From positions 1-64,000 of the forward strand of contig CANQDF010000005.1 in the NCBI GenBank assembly GCA_947591605.1: a stretch of 64,000 nucleotides of DNA. Reading direction: 5' to 3'. The notes beneath the pieces are model-generated. The model did no database searches. It saw only the letters and a program-made list of their open reading frames with translations, and was not told the origin of the DNA. This document shows positions 25,480 through 34,896 of this stretch, one piece after another. Positions within the stretch are counted from its first letter, which is position 1. Every line of letters begins with the position of its first letter. The stretch comes from an uncultured Clostridia bacterium. Its GTDB lineage: Bacteria; Bacillota; Clostridia; Lachnospirales; CAG-274. The position numbers and the translations under genes are program-made.

Positions 25480-27546
25480 GTGAAAGTTAAGGATATACTT
25501 ACCGATAAATACTCATACAGGATATACAATGCGATACTGCTTTTTGCCGCATTTGCGGCAACGCTTACACTTACCGTAAACGGCTCTTATATAAAGCACG
25601 GCTATGATATAAGTGTAAACACTATATCGGACAGGGATTTTTTTGCACCGTCCGATATAATAAACAACATTGCAACGCAGCGGCTCAAGGACAATGCACG
25701 CAGCAGTGTACCCGATATTTACAACCACGATTCGTCAATTGACACCGCAGTGCTTGCCGAAATAAACAATTTTTTTACTCTTATTGAAAGCAATGACTAC
25801 GACGAAAGCTTTACCGACGCCGCCACACCGCTTGGCATTACGGAAAACATATTCCTTACCCGCAGCCAGTATTACTGCATTGAGGATCTTTCGTATCAGC
25901 AATATGCCGATTTTAAGGACAATGTACTTTCCATAGCCCGCAATACTCTCGAACAGGGCATAAGGGAGGACACGGTCGAAACCATGCTTACCTCCGTAAG
26001 GGATTCGGTCGACGCACTCGGCTATGACCGCAAGGAAGGCGATGCTGCCTTTGCCGTTCTGTCCGCATCGCTTAAGCCAAACCTTATTGTGGACACGCAG
26101 GCTACCGATAAAGCCAAGGAGGAAAAGGCTGCCGAGATAGATGACGTTGTTGTGCTCGCCAACCAGAAGATAGTAGGCGAGGGAGAAATAATAACAGACG
26201 AGATATACGCCCTGCTTGACCAGGCAGGATTCCTCAAAAAAGAGGGATTTAAGGAAAATATATCGCAGATATCGGGTGTATTTATATTGCTGCTGTGTAC
26301 ATTCTCCTTTATATGCGCATATATGTTTTTTATACATAAAAGGCTTTATAAGGACAAGCGCAGCATGGTACTGCTGTTTGCCATGTATATTATTGTTATA
26401 ACAATAACCCATTTTATGAGCGAACTGCCGTATATGCTTGTGCCTATACTGCCCTTTACCATGCTCACGGCAATTATACTGGGCACCTCGGAGGCATTTT
26501 TTCTTAATCTGTTTGTTACTCTTGCCTCCATGTTTATCTACAGGGGCGATATATCCTTTGTACTGTACTTTTGGCTGTGCGGCAGCATTATAAGCGTCAC
26601 TCTTCAGCTTGCCGAGGAAAGAAACAAAATACTCCTTTGCGGTGCCGTAAATTCGGTAATATTTTCCGCAATTATGGCAGCCCTGCAAATGTTTTTCAAC
26701 ACCTACTGGAGGGATTATATCTTATCCTATACGGCGTATGCTTTTTTGTCCGGCATAATATCCATAATAGTATGTATAGGCAGTATGCCGCTGCTTGAAA
26801 GCGCCTTTGGCATAGTCACCGACTACCGCCTGCAGGATCTTACCTCCTCCAACCAAAAGCTTATGCGCCGCCTTATGATAGAGGCTCCCGGTACATACCA
26901 CCACAGCCTGATAGTGGCAAACCTTTCCGAGGCTGCTGCCTATGCGGTAGGCGCCAACCCAAATATTGCAAGGGCAGGAGCATGCTACCACGACATAGGC
27001 AAGCTCTCACGCCCCATGTATTTTTCCGAAAATATGCAGGGCGGCAACATACACGACAGGCTTAATCCGTATGACAGCGCAAAAATAATTATGCAGCATA
27101 TTTTTGACGGAGTGGAGCTTGCCAAAAAATACAGGCTCCCCGCCGTTATAGTAAATATAATAAAGGAACACCACGGGACAAGCATAGTAAGGTTTTTCTA
27201 TTACAAGCAGACCAAATTGTCTGAGGAAAACCCAAGTATAACCAAGCCCGATGAGGCAGACTTCCGATACAAGAGCACACTGCCCTCCACAAAGGAGGCA
27301 GCCATTATAATGCTTGCCGACACCGTAGAGGCAGCGGTACGCAGCTCCATGTCAAAAGGCATGACGGAAAAAGAAATAGCCGATTTTATAAAAAAGCTCA
27401 TAAAGGAAAAGCTTAACGACGGTCAGCTTAACAACTGTGACCTTACAATAAGGGACCTGGATAAAATAAAGGATGCTTTTCTTGAAATATTCAAGGGTAT
27501 GTATCACGAAAGAGTTGCTTACCCACAGCTTAACGATAAGGAGTAG
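25480..27546 (+). CDS. pgpH: 7TMR-HD phosphohydrolase, PgpH-type c-di-AMP phosphodiesterase
   Basis: A 688-residue membrane enzyme. A first helix near 18-38 is followed by a ~230-residue 7TMR-HDED extracellular domain, seven membrane helices between about 262 and 460, and a cytoplasmic HD domain. The HD motif is YHDIGKLSRP, preceded by TYHHSLIVANLSE and followed by EHHGT. PgpH hydrolyses the second messenger cyclic di-AMP. Start is a GTG at 25480 after AAAGGAGA. The position between phoH and ybeY is conserved in Firmicutes. Confidence 0.93.
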   Translation: MKVKDILTDKYSYRIYNAILLFAAFAATLTLTVNGSYIKHGYDISVNTISDRDFFAPSDIINNIATQRLKDNARSSVPDIYNHDSSIDTAVLAEINNFFTLIESNDYDESFTDAATPLGITENIFLTRSQYYCIEDLSYQQYADFKDNVLSIARNTLEQGIREDTVETMLTSVRDSVDALGYDRKEGDAAFAVLSASLKPNLIVDTQATDKAKEEKAAEIDDVVVLANQKIVGEGEIITDEIYALLDQAGFLKKEGFKENISQISGVFILLLCTFSFICAYMFFIHKRLYKDKRSMVLLFAMYIIVITITHFMSELPYMLVPILPFTMLTAIILGTSEAFFLNLFVTLASMFIYRGDISFVLYFWLCGSIISVTLQLAEERNKILLCGAVNSVIFSAIMAALQMFFNTYWRDYILSYTAYAFLSGIISIIVCIGSMPLLESAFGIVTDYRLQDLTSSNQKLMRRLMIEAPGTYHHSLIVANLSEAAAYAVGANPNIARAGACYHDIGKLSRPMYFSENMQGGNIHDRLNPYDSAKIIMQHIFDGVELAKKYRLPAVIVNIIKEHHGTSIVRFFYYKQTKLSEENPSITKPDEADFRYKSTLPSTKEAAIIMLADTVEAAVRSSMSKGMTEKEIADFIKKLIKEKLNDGQLNNCDLTIRDLDKIKDAFLEIFKGMYHERVAYPQLNDKE

Positions 27547-27550
27547 ACCT

Positions 27551-28003
27551 ATGCGTGTTTTATTTGACAACGAAACGGATTACAAGCTTGACAAGGAGCT
27601 TATAAAAAACGTTGTATCCGCCGCACTTGAATATGAGGGCATTAAAAACGACTGTGAGGTAAGCTTTACCCTTACCGATAACGATACGATACACGCTCTC
27701 AACAAAAAGCACAGAAATATAGACAGAGCAACGGATGTACTCTCCTTCCCCCTTATTGATTTTGAAAACGAAAATATTGAAGATATAAAAGGCACGATCT
27801 ACCTCGGCGACATAATTATCAGCATTGAAAGGGCGCTTGCACAGGCGGAGGAATACGGTCACTCACCCGAGAGGGAGCTGGGCTTCCTCACCGCTCACAG
27901 TATGCTGCATCTGCTGGGATACGACCATATGACAGATGCCGAGGAAAAGGTAATGTTTTTAAAGCAGGAGGAAATTTTAAAGTCCGTAGGGCTTACGAGG
28001 TGA
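27551..28003 (+). CDS. ybeY: Endoribonuclease YbeY (rRNA maturation)
   Basis: A 150-residue UPF0054 protein with the zinc motif HSMLHLLGYDH (H-x3-H-x5-H) near residues 117-127 and RATDVLSFPLI earlier. YbeY takes part in 16S rRNA 3'-end maturation and ribosome quality control. The ATG at 27551 lies 4 bp after the pgpH stop; the frame extends further upstream inside pgpH without a ribosome site. Confidence 0.95.
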   Translation: MRVLFDNETDYKLDKELIKNVVSAALEYEGIKNDCEVSFTLTDNDTIHALNKKHRNIDRATDVLSFPLIDFENENIEDIKGTIYLGDIIISIERALAQAEEYGHSPERELGFLTAHSMLHLLGYDHMTDAEEKVMFLKQEEILKSVGLTR

Positions 28004-28007
28004 TAAT

Positions 28008-28391
28008 ATGACAAACAGGGAACTTGTATCGTTAGCCGAAAAGGCTATGGAAAACGCTTATGCGCCTTATTCGCTCTTTAAGGTGGGCGCAGCCCTGCTC
28101 ACCTCCGACGGTGAGGTCTATACGGGCTGCAATATTGAAAATATATCCTTCGGAGCCACGGTATGCGCCGAACGGTGCGCCGTATTCAAAGCTGTATCGG
28201 AGGGAAAGCGCAGCTTTTTAAAGCTTGCGATCGTGTCCTCCTCCGAGGATAAGACCTTCCCCTGCGGCATATGCAGACAGGTGCTTGCCGAATTTATGCC
28301 TGACGGAGAGATAATTATAAAAAACGGAGAACAGGAAGAAGTCTATACCGTAAGCGAGCTTTTGCCTCACAGCTTTGACAATAAATTTTGA
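28008..28391 (+). CDS. cdd: Cytidine deaminase
   Basis: A 127-residue tetrameric-type cytidine deaminase. The active-site Cys-Ala-Glu is in TVCAERCAV and the other zinc Cys pair is in PCGICRQVL. It salvages cytidine and deoxycytidine to uridine forms. It starts 4 bp after ybeY. The diacylglycerol kinase gene found between these two in many Firmicutes is absent here. Confidence 0.96.
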   Translation: MTNRELVSLAEKAMENAYAPYSLFKVGAALLTSDGEVYTGCNIENISFGATVCAERCAVFKAVSEGKRSFLKLAIVSSSEDKTFPCGICRQVLAEFMPDGEIIIKNGEQEEVYTVSELLPHSFDNKF

Positions 28392-28405
28392 CAAGGGGTG
28401 TTTTT

Positions 28406-28978
28406 ATGATAACTTGGGACGAACTTGAAAAATACTGCAGCGCCTGCACAAAATGTCCTCTTGCCGAAACACGCCACAATGTCGTTATAGGCAAGGGAAA
28501 CCGCAATGCCGATATAATGCTTGTGGGCGAGGGCCCCGGATACCACGAGGATATGGAGGGCGTACCCTTTGTGGGGGCAGCGGGTCAGCTGCTTGACAAA
28601 ATGCTTGCCTCAATAGGTCTTGGGCTTGACGAGGTATACATAGCAAATATAGTAAAATGCAGACCGCCCCAAAACCGTGACCCCCTCCCTGAGGAGAGAG
28701 AGGCATGTATGGATTATCTCAGATGCCAGTATCTGCTTATACGTCCCAAAATACTTGTATGCCTCGGCAGGATAGCCGCACAGGCACTTATAGACCCCGA
28801 TTTTCGCATAACAAGGCAGAGGGGACAATGGTTCGGCAAAAAGGGATGCTATATGACAGCTACATACCACCCTTCCGCACTTTTACGGGATACATCCAAA
28901 AAACGTGAGGCATGGGAGGATCTTAAAGAAATACGAAAAAAATACGACGAATTGAGGGACAATACAAATGAACAATAA
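28406..28978 (+). CDS. Uracil-DNA glycosylase family 4 (Fe-S)
   Basis: A 190-residue UDG family 4 enzyme: an N-terminal Cys pair (CSACTKCPLAETR), motif GEGPGYHEDMEGVPFVGAAG, and a C-terminal TYHPSALLRD. Four Cys for the [4Fe-4S] cluster are visible (the two N-terminal ones, one in IVKCRPP, one in ILVCLGR). It removes uracil from DNA. The ATG at 28406 follows AAGGGGTG; a TTG at 28388 in the same frame overlaps cdd and is less likely. It overlaps era by 11 bp. Confidence 0.9.
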   Translation: MITWDELEKYCSACTKCPLAETRHNVVIGKGNRNADIMLVGEGPGYHEDMEGVPFVGAAGQLLDKMLASIGLGLDEVYIANIVKCRPPQNRDPLPEEREACMDYLRCQYLLIRPKILVCLGRIAAQALIDPDFRITRQRGQWFGKKGCYMTATYHPSALLRDTSKKREAWEDLKEIRKKYDELRDNTNEQ

Positions 28979-29873
28979 ATTTCACTCCGGCTTTGTGTCG
29001 CTTATAGGCAGACCCAATGTCGGCAAGTCAACGCTTATGAACCTTATCATAGGCGAAAAAATTGCCATCATGTCGGGTAAGCCCCAAACCACACGCAACC
29101 GTATACAGGCTATACTTACCACCGAAAACAGCCAGATAATTTTTATCGATACGCCGGGCATACACAAGCCCAAATCCAAGCTGGGCAATTATATGGTAAA
29201 AAGCGCAGAGAGCACATTTTCCGATGCGGATATTATATTATACCTTATAGAGCCTTATGAAAAAATAAAGGACTCCGATGCGGCAATAATAGAAAAGCTT
29301 AAAAAAACCGGCTCACCGGTATTTTTGCTTATAAACAAGGTGGATACGGTGGAAAAGCCCGAGCTTTTAAAGGTCATGGACAGCTACAGCAGGCAGTACG
29401 CCTTTGCCGAGATAATACCCGTTTCGGCGCTTAAGGGCACCAACAAGGATACACTGCTTAAAACCATAGAGAGCTATCTGCCCGAGGGTCCGAGGTTCTT
29501 CCCCGATGATATGATAACCGACCAGCCAGAAAGACAAATTACCGCCGAGCTTATAAGGGAAAAGGCTCTGTATCTGCTGCAGGAGGAGATACCGCACGGC
29601 ATAGCCGTTGAGATAACCTCAATGAAGCAGCGTGAAAACACGGCTCTTGTGGATATTGAGGCAACAATTTACTGCGAAAGAGATTCTCACAAAGGCATAA
29701 TAATAGGCAAGCACGGCGCTATGCTTAAAAAAATAGGCTCAAACGCCCGCCGTGATATAGAACGCCTGCTCGGCAGCCCCGTAAATTTGCAGCTATGGGT
29801 CAAGGTAAAAAAGGACTGGCGTGACAGCGATATGCTGCTTAAAAATTTCGGCTACGATGCAAAGCAGCTTTAA
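28968..29873 (+). CDS. era: GTPase Era
   Basis: A 301-residue Era. G1 is GRPNVGKST, G3 is DTPGIHKPKSKLG, G4 is NKVD, and the C-terminal KH domain has IIGKHGAMLKKIGSNAR. Era binds the 3' end of 16S rRNA and helps 30S assembly, fitting its place with ybeY. It is the last gene before a ~195-bp gap holding a CCTTGA/TCAAGG hairpin (29955-29977). Confidence 0.97.
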   Translation: MNNKFHSGFVSLIGRPNVGKSTLMNLIIGEKIAIMSGKPQTTRNRIQAILTTENSQIIFIDTPGIHKPKSKLGNYMVKSAESTFSDADIILYLIEPYEKIKDSDAAIIEKLKKTGSPVFLLINKVDTVEKPELLKVMDSYSRQYAFAEIIPVSALKGTNKDTLLKTIESYLPEGPRFFPDDMITDQPERQITAELIREKALYLLQEEIPHGIAVEITSMKQRENTALVDIEATIYCERDSHKGIIIGKHGAMLKKIGSNARRDIERLLGSPVNLQLWVKVKKDWRDSDMLLKNFGYDAKQL

Positions 29874-30068
29874 GAGAAATTGTTTTCTTTAAACAAATTT
29901 TGTCTTGATACGACATAATATTTTTTTACGTAAGGCGCTTGTTATGTTTTTGAACCTTGATTTTTGTTTTGTCAAGGCTGAAAAATATATCTTTTATGCC
30001 ATTTTTTCAACAGTATATAAATTTATGCCCGTGGTAAACCTAGCTTTATAAAGCAAGGGGGTATAAAT

Positions 30069-30221
30069 ATGAATGAGCTTTTCTGGAAGCTGTTTGAAAA
30101 AAGCGGAAGCATAGACGCCTTTATGGCATACAGGGAATATACGGAACACAGCCTTTCAAGCGGCGCCTGTGCGCAGGCGGATAACAATGCCTGCATACAG
30201 TCCGATGAACGTATATATTAA
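30069..30221 (+). CDS. yqzL: YqzL-family small protein (50 aa)
   Basis: A 50-residue protein beginning MNELFWKLFEKSGSIDAFMAY, the hallmark of the YqzL family, which sits between era and recO in many Firmicutes. The ATG follows AAGGGGG. The C-terminal half (about residues 28-50) is Ala/Asn-rich and less conserved. Function is unknown. The 189 bp from its stop to recO show only a weak 8-bp inverted repeat and no gene. Confidence 0.85.
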   Translation: MNELFWKLFEKSGSIDAFMAYREYTEHSLSSGACAQADNNACIQSDERIY

Positions 30222-30410
30222 TGCAGATACAGCTTTGCAAAAATAATCGGTAAGCGCCTGCATTATGCAAAAAATCAAGAGGATAACACCAAAGTACCTG
30301 ACCGTGGTCGGAAATTTTTCGGCAGCGGAGATAGTGTGTACTTCTCAAATAAATTTTGTACGGGTATTTGAGGCAAAACAAATAAAAACATATCCGAACG
30401 GGGGAAGCTT

Positions 30411-31145
30411 ATGTCGCTTTGTGTAATAAGAGGATTGATACTTAAAGAGGTACATGTGGGAGAATCGGACAAGATACTTACCGTGCTTGCAAAAGGCTTG
30501 GGCAAAATGTCAGTAAGCGCAAAGGGAGCCAGAAGGACAAAAAGTCCCCTTTACTCCGCCTCTGCCTTTACATATGCGGATCTCACCGTAAGGATAGGCA
30601 AAAAGCACCGTTTTCTTACGGCGGTAGATACCATAAACACCTTTTATTATCTTACAAAGGATATTGAGGCGCTTGCCTGCGCCTCCTGCATATTGGAGCT
30701 TGCGGATAAAATAACCGCCGAGGATATGCCGTCCGACAAAACGCTTTTTCTCACGCTGCATACGTTAAAAAGGCTGTGCGATCACAGGCTTGACCCGAGG
30801 CTTGCTCTGCCGCTGTGCGAGCTTAAATTTTTGCAATATCACGGCTTTGCTCCCGAGCTTGATATATGCGTAAGATGCGGTGCGGAGCACAACGGCTTTA
30901 TGTCGCCCTACGGCACACTTTGCAAAAAATGCGCCGCCTCTGCCGCAAACTCGGCTGCCGTAAGCGATACCGTTATTTACACTATGCGCCATATACTTGC
31001 AAACGAGCCTCCGCAGCTTTTCGGCTTCGGGCTTGAGGACATCTGTATACAGACCTTGTCAAGGATCGTATCGGATATGACGCAAACACATTTTGAGGTT
31101 GAGCTCAAATCCAAAAAATTTATTGACAGCTTAAATATGGGTTGA
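30411..31145 (+). CDS. recO: DNA repair protein RecO
   Basis: A 244-residue RecO. The N-terminal OB fold (VIRGLILKEVHVGESDKILTVLAKGLGKM) is followed by a helical domain with a zinc site, CVRCGAEH with CKKC about 18 residues later. RecO loads RecA on SSB-coated DNA with RecR. A GGGGG site precedes the ATG. Its stop codon is embedded in the -35 element of the riboflavin operon promoter. Confidence 0.95.
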   Translation: MSLCVIRGLILKEVHVGESDKILTVLAKGLGKMSVSAKGARRTKSPLYSASAFTYADLTVRIGKKHRFLTAVDTINTFYYLTKDIEALACASCILELADKITAEDMPSDKTLFLTLHTLKRLCDHRLDPRLALPLCELKFLQYHGFAPELDICVRCGAEHNGFMSPYGTLCKKCAASAANSAAVSDTVIYTMRHILANEPPQLFGFGLEDICIQTLSRIVSDMTQTHFEVELKSKKFIDSLNMG

Positions 31146-31169
31146 CAAAAAATACGTCTATGCTATAAT
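31142..31169 (+). promoter_or_regulatory. Promoter of the riboflavin operon
   Basis: A perfect TTGACA (31142-31147), 16-bp spacer and TATAAT (31164-31169) with TGC before it. The -35 overlaps the recO stop codon. Confidence 0.85.
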
Positions 31170-31200
31170 ATACTTATCTGCAGCTTATGTAAGCTCATAC

Positions 31201-31312
31201 GATCTTCAGGGTTTGGTGAAATTCCATACCGGTGGTAAAGCCCACGAGCCTTTAAGGCATGATTCGGTGTGATTCCGAAGCCGACCGTCAAAGTCCGGAT
31301 GAAAGAAGAAAT
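31201..31312 (+). promoter_or_regulatory. FMN riboswitch (RFN element)
   Basis: The conserved RFN core is clear: ATCTTCAGGG, GGTGAAATTCC, CCGGTGGTAAAGCCC, ACGAGCC, GATTCGGTGTGATTCCGAAG, CCGACCGTCAAAGTCCGGAT and GAAAGAAGA, closing the P1 stem. FMN binding should favour the downstream terminator and shut off ribD-E-BA-H. Confidence 0.97.
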
Positions 31313-31331
31313 ACATATTTTGTATCTGTGA

Positions 31332-31357
31332 CCTTGGGATTATTCCCAAGGTTTTTT
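31332..31357 (+). terminator. Riboswitch-controlled terminator
   Basis: CCTTGGG (31332-31338) pairs with CCCAAGG (31345-31351), followed by seven-T-rich sequence. It lies between the FMN aptamer and ribD and is the expression platform. Confidence 0.9.
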
Positions 31358-31389
31358 TATAGAAAACAAAGGTTTTGAGGGATGATATT

Positions 31390-32466
31390 ATGGAATATAT
31401 GCGTCATGCGGTCGAAATTGCTAAAAACGGCATAGGATGGGTGGATCCAAACCCTTTGGTGGGTGCCGTTATAGTTAAGGACAACAAGATCATAGGCGAG
31501 GGCTGGCACAAAAAATACGGCGGCCCTCATGCGGAGATCAATGCCTTTGCAAGCGCCAAGGAGGACGTAAGAGGAGCGGATATGTACATAACTCTGGAGC
31601 CGTGCTCACACTATGGAAAAACACCGCCCTGCGCAAAGGCTATTGCGGAACACGGCATAAAAAGAGTTTTTGTCGGTATGCAGGATCCCAACCCGCTTGT
31701 TTCCGGAGGCGGCATAAAAATGCTGAGGGATGCGGGCATAGAGGTAATATGCGGCGTAAACGAAGATGAATGCAGAGCGCTCAACCCCGTATTTTTAAAG
31801 TATATAACAACGGGCACACCCTTTGTGGTCATGAAAAGCGCAATGACGCTGGACGGCAAGATCGCCTCTTACACGGGCAAGTCCCGCTGGATATCCTCGG
31901 AGGGCTCACGCATGGCAGTCCAGCATATGCGCAGCGCCCTTAACGGCATTATGGTCGGCATAAATACAGTGCTTGCGGATGACCCCATGCTTACATGCAG
32001 GCTTGAGGGCAGCCGCAGCCCGGTGAAAATAATTGCAGACTCCAAGCTAAGGATACCCGAGGACGCACGCCTTTTTGACGGCTTGCCCTGTATAATAGCC
32101 GTGTCGTCCGACTATGACAGAGCCAAGGCGCAAAGGCTTATATCAAAAGGCGTTGATATAATAGAAGCACCCGACGGCTGCGGCAGGGTCGACCTTAAAA
32201 AGCTTATGCCAAAGCTTGCGGAAAGAAAGATAAGCGGCATACTGCTCGAGGGCGGCGGCATACTTAATTTTGCGGCGCTTGAGGCAGGCATAGCCGATAT
32301 GGCGGTAAGCTTTATAGCTCCAATGCTCATGGGCGGCAGCAACGCCAAAACGCCCGTTGAGGGCAGGGGCTTTGACTCGCCCGACAGCGCTGTACGCCTT
32401 ACCGATGTACATATAAAGGAATATATGGGCGACTGCCTCATATACGGCAGGATAGGAGGTGCGTAA
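31390..32466 (+). CDS. ribD: Bifunctional riboflavin biosynthesis deaminase/reductase RibD
   Basis: A 358-residue two-domain enzyme. The N-terminal deaminase has GPHAEINAF and LEPCSHYGKTPPC for zinc and catalysis; the C-terminal reductase (from about 145) has MKSAMTLDGKIA and LLEGGGILNFAAL. It converts the GTP-cyclohydrolase product in two steps to the ribityl-pyrimidine. The ATG at 31390 follows GAGGG; a TTG at 31375 in frame lacks a site. It ends 1 bp before ribE. Confidence 0.96.
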   Translation: MEYMRHAVEIAKNGIGWVDPNPLVGAVIVKDNKIIGEGWHKKYGGPHAEINAFASAKEDVRGADMYITLEPCSHYGKTPPCAKAIAEHGIKRVFVGMQDPNPLVSGGGIKMLRDAGIEVICGVNEDECRALNPVFLKYITTGTPFVVMKSAMTLDGKIASYTGKSRWISSEGSRMAVQHMRSALNGIMVGINTVLADDPMLTCRLEGSRSPVKIIADSKLRIPEDARLFDGLPCIIAVSSDYDRAKAQRLISKGVDIIEAPDGCGRVDLKKLMPKLAERKISGILLEGGGILNFAALEAGIADMAVSFIAPMLMGGSNAKTPVEGRGFDSPDSAVRLTDVHIKEYMGDCLIYGRIGGA

Positions 32467-32467
32467 T

Positions 32468-33091
32468 ATGTTTACGGGCATTATAGAGGAGCTCGGCAGG
32501 ATAATTTCATTAAGCAGCAGCATAAAAATTGCGGCAAAAAAGGTGACCGAGGATATACACATAGGCGACAGCATAGCGGTAAACGGCATATGCCTTACCG
32601 TTACCGAATTTACCGCCGATACCTTTACCGTTGACGTTATGCCCGAAACGGTGCGCAGAACAAGCCTGAACACCCTAAAAAACGGCTCGTATGTTCATCT
32701 TGAAAGGGCAATGCCTGCAAACGGCAGGTTTGGCGGGCATATAGTAAGCGGACACATAGACGGCACGGGCTGCGTTTCGAGCCTTAAAAAGGACGGAAAC
32801 GCAATGCTGCTGAGCATAAGCGCAGCGGACGAGCTGCTTAAGTTTATAGCGCCAAAGGGCTCGGTCACGCTGGACGGAGTAAGCCTTACTGTAGTAAATG
32901 TATACAAGGGCGGATTTACGGTTTCGCTTATACCGCATACCTCATCCGTCACCACTCTTACCGAGCATAAAACGGGCGATATAATAAATATAGAGGTCGA
33001 TGTGCTGGCAAAGTATCTTGAACATATGATAAATTTTGACAAAAGCAAAAGCACGCTTGATATGGATCTTCTGACAAGGTGCGGTTTCTGA
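32468..33091 (+). CDS. ribE: Riboflavin synthase alpha subunit
   Basis: A 207-residue riboflavin synthase beginning MFTGIIEELG with two lumazine-binding repeats: DSIAVNGICLTVTEF in the first and GSVTLDGVSLTVVNV in the second. It dismutates two lumazine molecules into riboflavin. GGAGGTG before the ATG lies in the end of ribD. Confidence 0.96.
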   Translation: MFTGIIEELGRIISLSSSIKIAAKKVTEDIHIGDSIAVNGICLTVTEFTADTFTVDVMPETVRRTSLNTLKNGSYVHLERAMPANGRFGGHIVSGHIDGTGCVSSLKKDGNAMLLSISAADELLKFIAPKGSVTLDGVSLTVVNVYKGGFTVSLIPHTSSVTTLTEHKTGDIINIEVDVLAKYLEHMINFDKSKSTLDMDLLTRCGF

Positions 33092-33105
33092 AGGGAGGCT
33101 AATCA

Positions 33106-34311
33106 ATGTTTAAATACAATACCATAGAGGAAGCTCTGGAGGATGTAAAAAAGGGCATACCCATTATAGTGACCGATGACGAGAGCAGGGAAAACGAGGG
33201 CGACCTCATTGTTGCTGCCGAAAAGATAACGGGCGAAACAATGAACTTTATAGCCACCTACGCAAAGGGGCTGATATGTATGCCTGCCTCGGGAGATATG
33301 CTTTCAAGGCTTAATATAGGTCAGATGGTGGATACAAATACCGACAACCACTGCACCGCCTTTACCGTTTCCATAGACCACAAGGACACCACAACGGGTA
33401 TATCCGCCTTTGAGAGGGCGTATACCGTGCTTAAATTTACCGAGGACAATGCCGTACCCGAGGACTTCCGACGTCCGGGGCATATATTCCCCTTAGAGGC
33501 AAAAAGCGGCGGAGTACTGGAGCGTGACGGTCACACCGAGGCGACCGTGGATCTTGCAAGGCTTGCAGGGCTCAAGCCCTGCGGCATATGCTGCGAGATA
33601 ATGAGCGATGACGGACATATGGCCCGCACCCCCGAGCTTATCGAATTTGCTCTTAAGCACGGGCTTAAATTTATAACGGTAGAGGCTCTAAAAAGCTACA
33701 TACTCAAAAACGGACTGTATGTCGAAAAGGTCGTGTCCACTACCTTGCCTACCGACTTCGGCGAATTTGAAATATCGGGCTTTATAGACAAACGCAGCGG
33801 CGAACACCATATAGCGCTTACCATGGGTGATTTTTCGGACGGCAAGAGCGTGCTCACCCGTCTGCACTCGGAGTGCCTTACGGGCGATGTGCTCACCTCT
33901 CACCGCTGCGACTGCGGCAATCAGTGCAAGGCTGCCCTTAAAGCCATCGCCGAAAGAGGCAGAGGGGCGCTTTTGTATCTCCGCCAGGAGGGCAGAGGCA
34001 TAGGGCTTATCAACAAGCTTAAGGCATACAAACTGCAAAACGAGGGTATGGATACGGTAGAGGCAAACCTCGCTCTGGGCTTTCCCGAGGATATGCGCAA
34101 ATACGATACGGCAGCCTATATGCTCAGAGAGCTTGGCATAACCGACGTGGAGCTAATGACAAACAACCCCAAAAAAATAGAGGGGCTGGAGCAGTACGGC
34201 ATAAAGGTGACAAAGCGTGTACCTATTGAAGTAAATCACAGCCATACGGCAGATTTTTATATGCACACCAAAAAAACAAAAATGGGACATATACTTGAAA
34301 ACGATGATTAA
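33106..34311 (+). CDS. ribBA: DHBP synthase / GTP cyclohydrolase II (RibBA)
   Basis: A 401-residue fusion. Residues 1-200 are 3,4-dihydroxy-2-butanone-4-phosphate synthase (DDESRENEGDLIVAAE, RPGHIFPLEAKSGGVLERDGHTEA). Residues 205-401 are GTP cyclohydrolase II with the zinc site SECLTGD...SHRCDCGNQC and RQEGRGIGL. It supplies both starting branches of the riboflavin pathway. Confidence 0.97.
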   Translation: MFKYNTIEEALEDVKKGIPIIVTDDESRENEGDLIVAAEKITGETMNFIATYAKGLICMPASGDMLSRLNIGQMVDTNTDNHCTAFTVSIDHKDTTTGISAFERAYTVLKFTEDNAVPEDFRRPGHIFPLEAKSGGVLERDGHTEATVDLARLAGLKPCGICCEIMSDDGHMARTPELIEFALKHGLKFITVEALKSYILKNGLYVEKVVSTTLPTDFGEFEISGFIDKRSGEHHIALTMGDFSDGKSVLTRLHSECLTGDVLTSHRCDCGNQCKAALKAIAERGRGALLYLRQEGRGIGLINKLKAYKLQNEGMDTVEANLALGFPEDMRKYDTAAYMLRELGITDVELMTNNPKKIEGLEQYGIKVTKRVPIEVNHSHTADFYMHTKKTKMGHILENDD

Positions 34312-34323
34312 GGAGGAAAATTT

Positions 34324-34785
34324 ATGAAGATCATTGAAGGCAACCTTATAGGCAGCGGCAAAAAGTTTGCAATAGTTGCAAGCCGTTTTAACGAATTTAT
34401 TGTAAACAAGCTTATCAGCGGAGCGCAGGATGCGCTTGTAAGGCACGGCGTGGACGATAATGACATATCCCTTGCATGGGTGCCGGGCGCATTTGAGATA
34501 CCGCTCACCGCACAAAAGCTTGCAAAAACAGGCAAGTATGACGCCGTTATATGCTTAGGCGCAGTAATAAGGGGCTCAACCTCTCACTATGACTATGTGT
34601 GCGCAGAGGTATCCAAGGGAGTTGCAACCGTAGGTCTTGCAACCGGTACACCCGTTATATTCGGCATACTCACCACGGACAACATAGAGCAGGCTGTGGA
34701 AAGAGCAGGCACCAAGGCAGGCAACAAGGGCTATGATGCGGCTGTATCCGCAATAGAGATGGCAAACCTCTCCGAAAAGCTTTGA
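34324..34785 (+). CDS. ribH: 6,7-dimethyl-8-ribityllumazine synthase
   Basis: A 153-residue lumazine synthase with [35 protein letters not shown] and [17 protein letters not shown]. It condenses the two RibBA/RibD branch products and is the last gene of the riboflavin operon, ended by a terminator 18 bp downstream. Confidence 0.97.
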   Translation: MKIIEGNLIGSGKKFAIVASRFNEFIVNKLISGAQDALVRHGVDDNDISLAWVPGAFEIPLTAQKLAKTGKYDAVICLGAVIRGSTSHYDYVCAEVSKGVATVGLATGTPVIFGILTTDNIEQAVERAGTKAGNKGYDAAVSAIEMANLSEKL

Positions 34786-34802
34786 TAAATATATTACACA
34801 CA

Positions 34803-34838
34803 GCTCCGTTATCATAAACCGATAACGGGGCTTTTTTT
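34803..34838 (+). terminator. Terminator of the riboflavin operon
   Basis: An 8-bp stem CCGTTATC/GATAACGG (34806-34813 with 34821-34828), extended by GC pairs, is followed by seven T residues. Confidence 0.88.
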
Positions 34839-34850
34839 ATATCTCAAAGA

Positions 34851-34876
34851 AAAATGTAAAATAAACTTGACATTTT
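34851..34876 (+). promoter_or_regulatory. Operator-like inverted repeat 1 of the HTH gene
   Basis: AAAATGTAAA, 6-bp spacer, TTGACATTTT: a 10-6-10 inverted repeat with one mismatch. Its right arm contains the -35 hexamer of the promoter. Confidence 0.65.
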
Positions 34877-34895
34877 ATTATATGTCTGTTATTAT
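34867..34895 (+). promoter_or_regulatory. Promoter of the HTH/membrane protein operon
   Basis: TTGACA (34867-34872), 17-bp spacer, TATTAT (34890-34895). The -35 lies inside operator 1, and operator 2 begins right after the -10. Confidence 0.8.
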
Positions 34896-34896
34896 A

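Noticed and set aside
25735..26688. 317-codon minus-strand open frame
   Set aside because: Antisense to pgpH and of low-complexity Lys/Tyr/Gly composition; no start signal.
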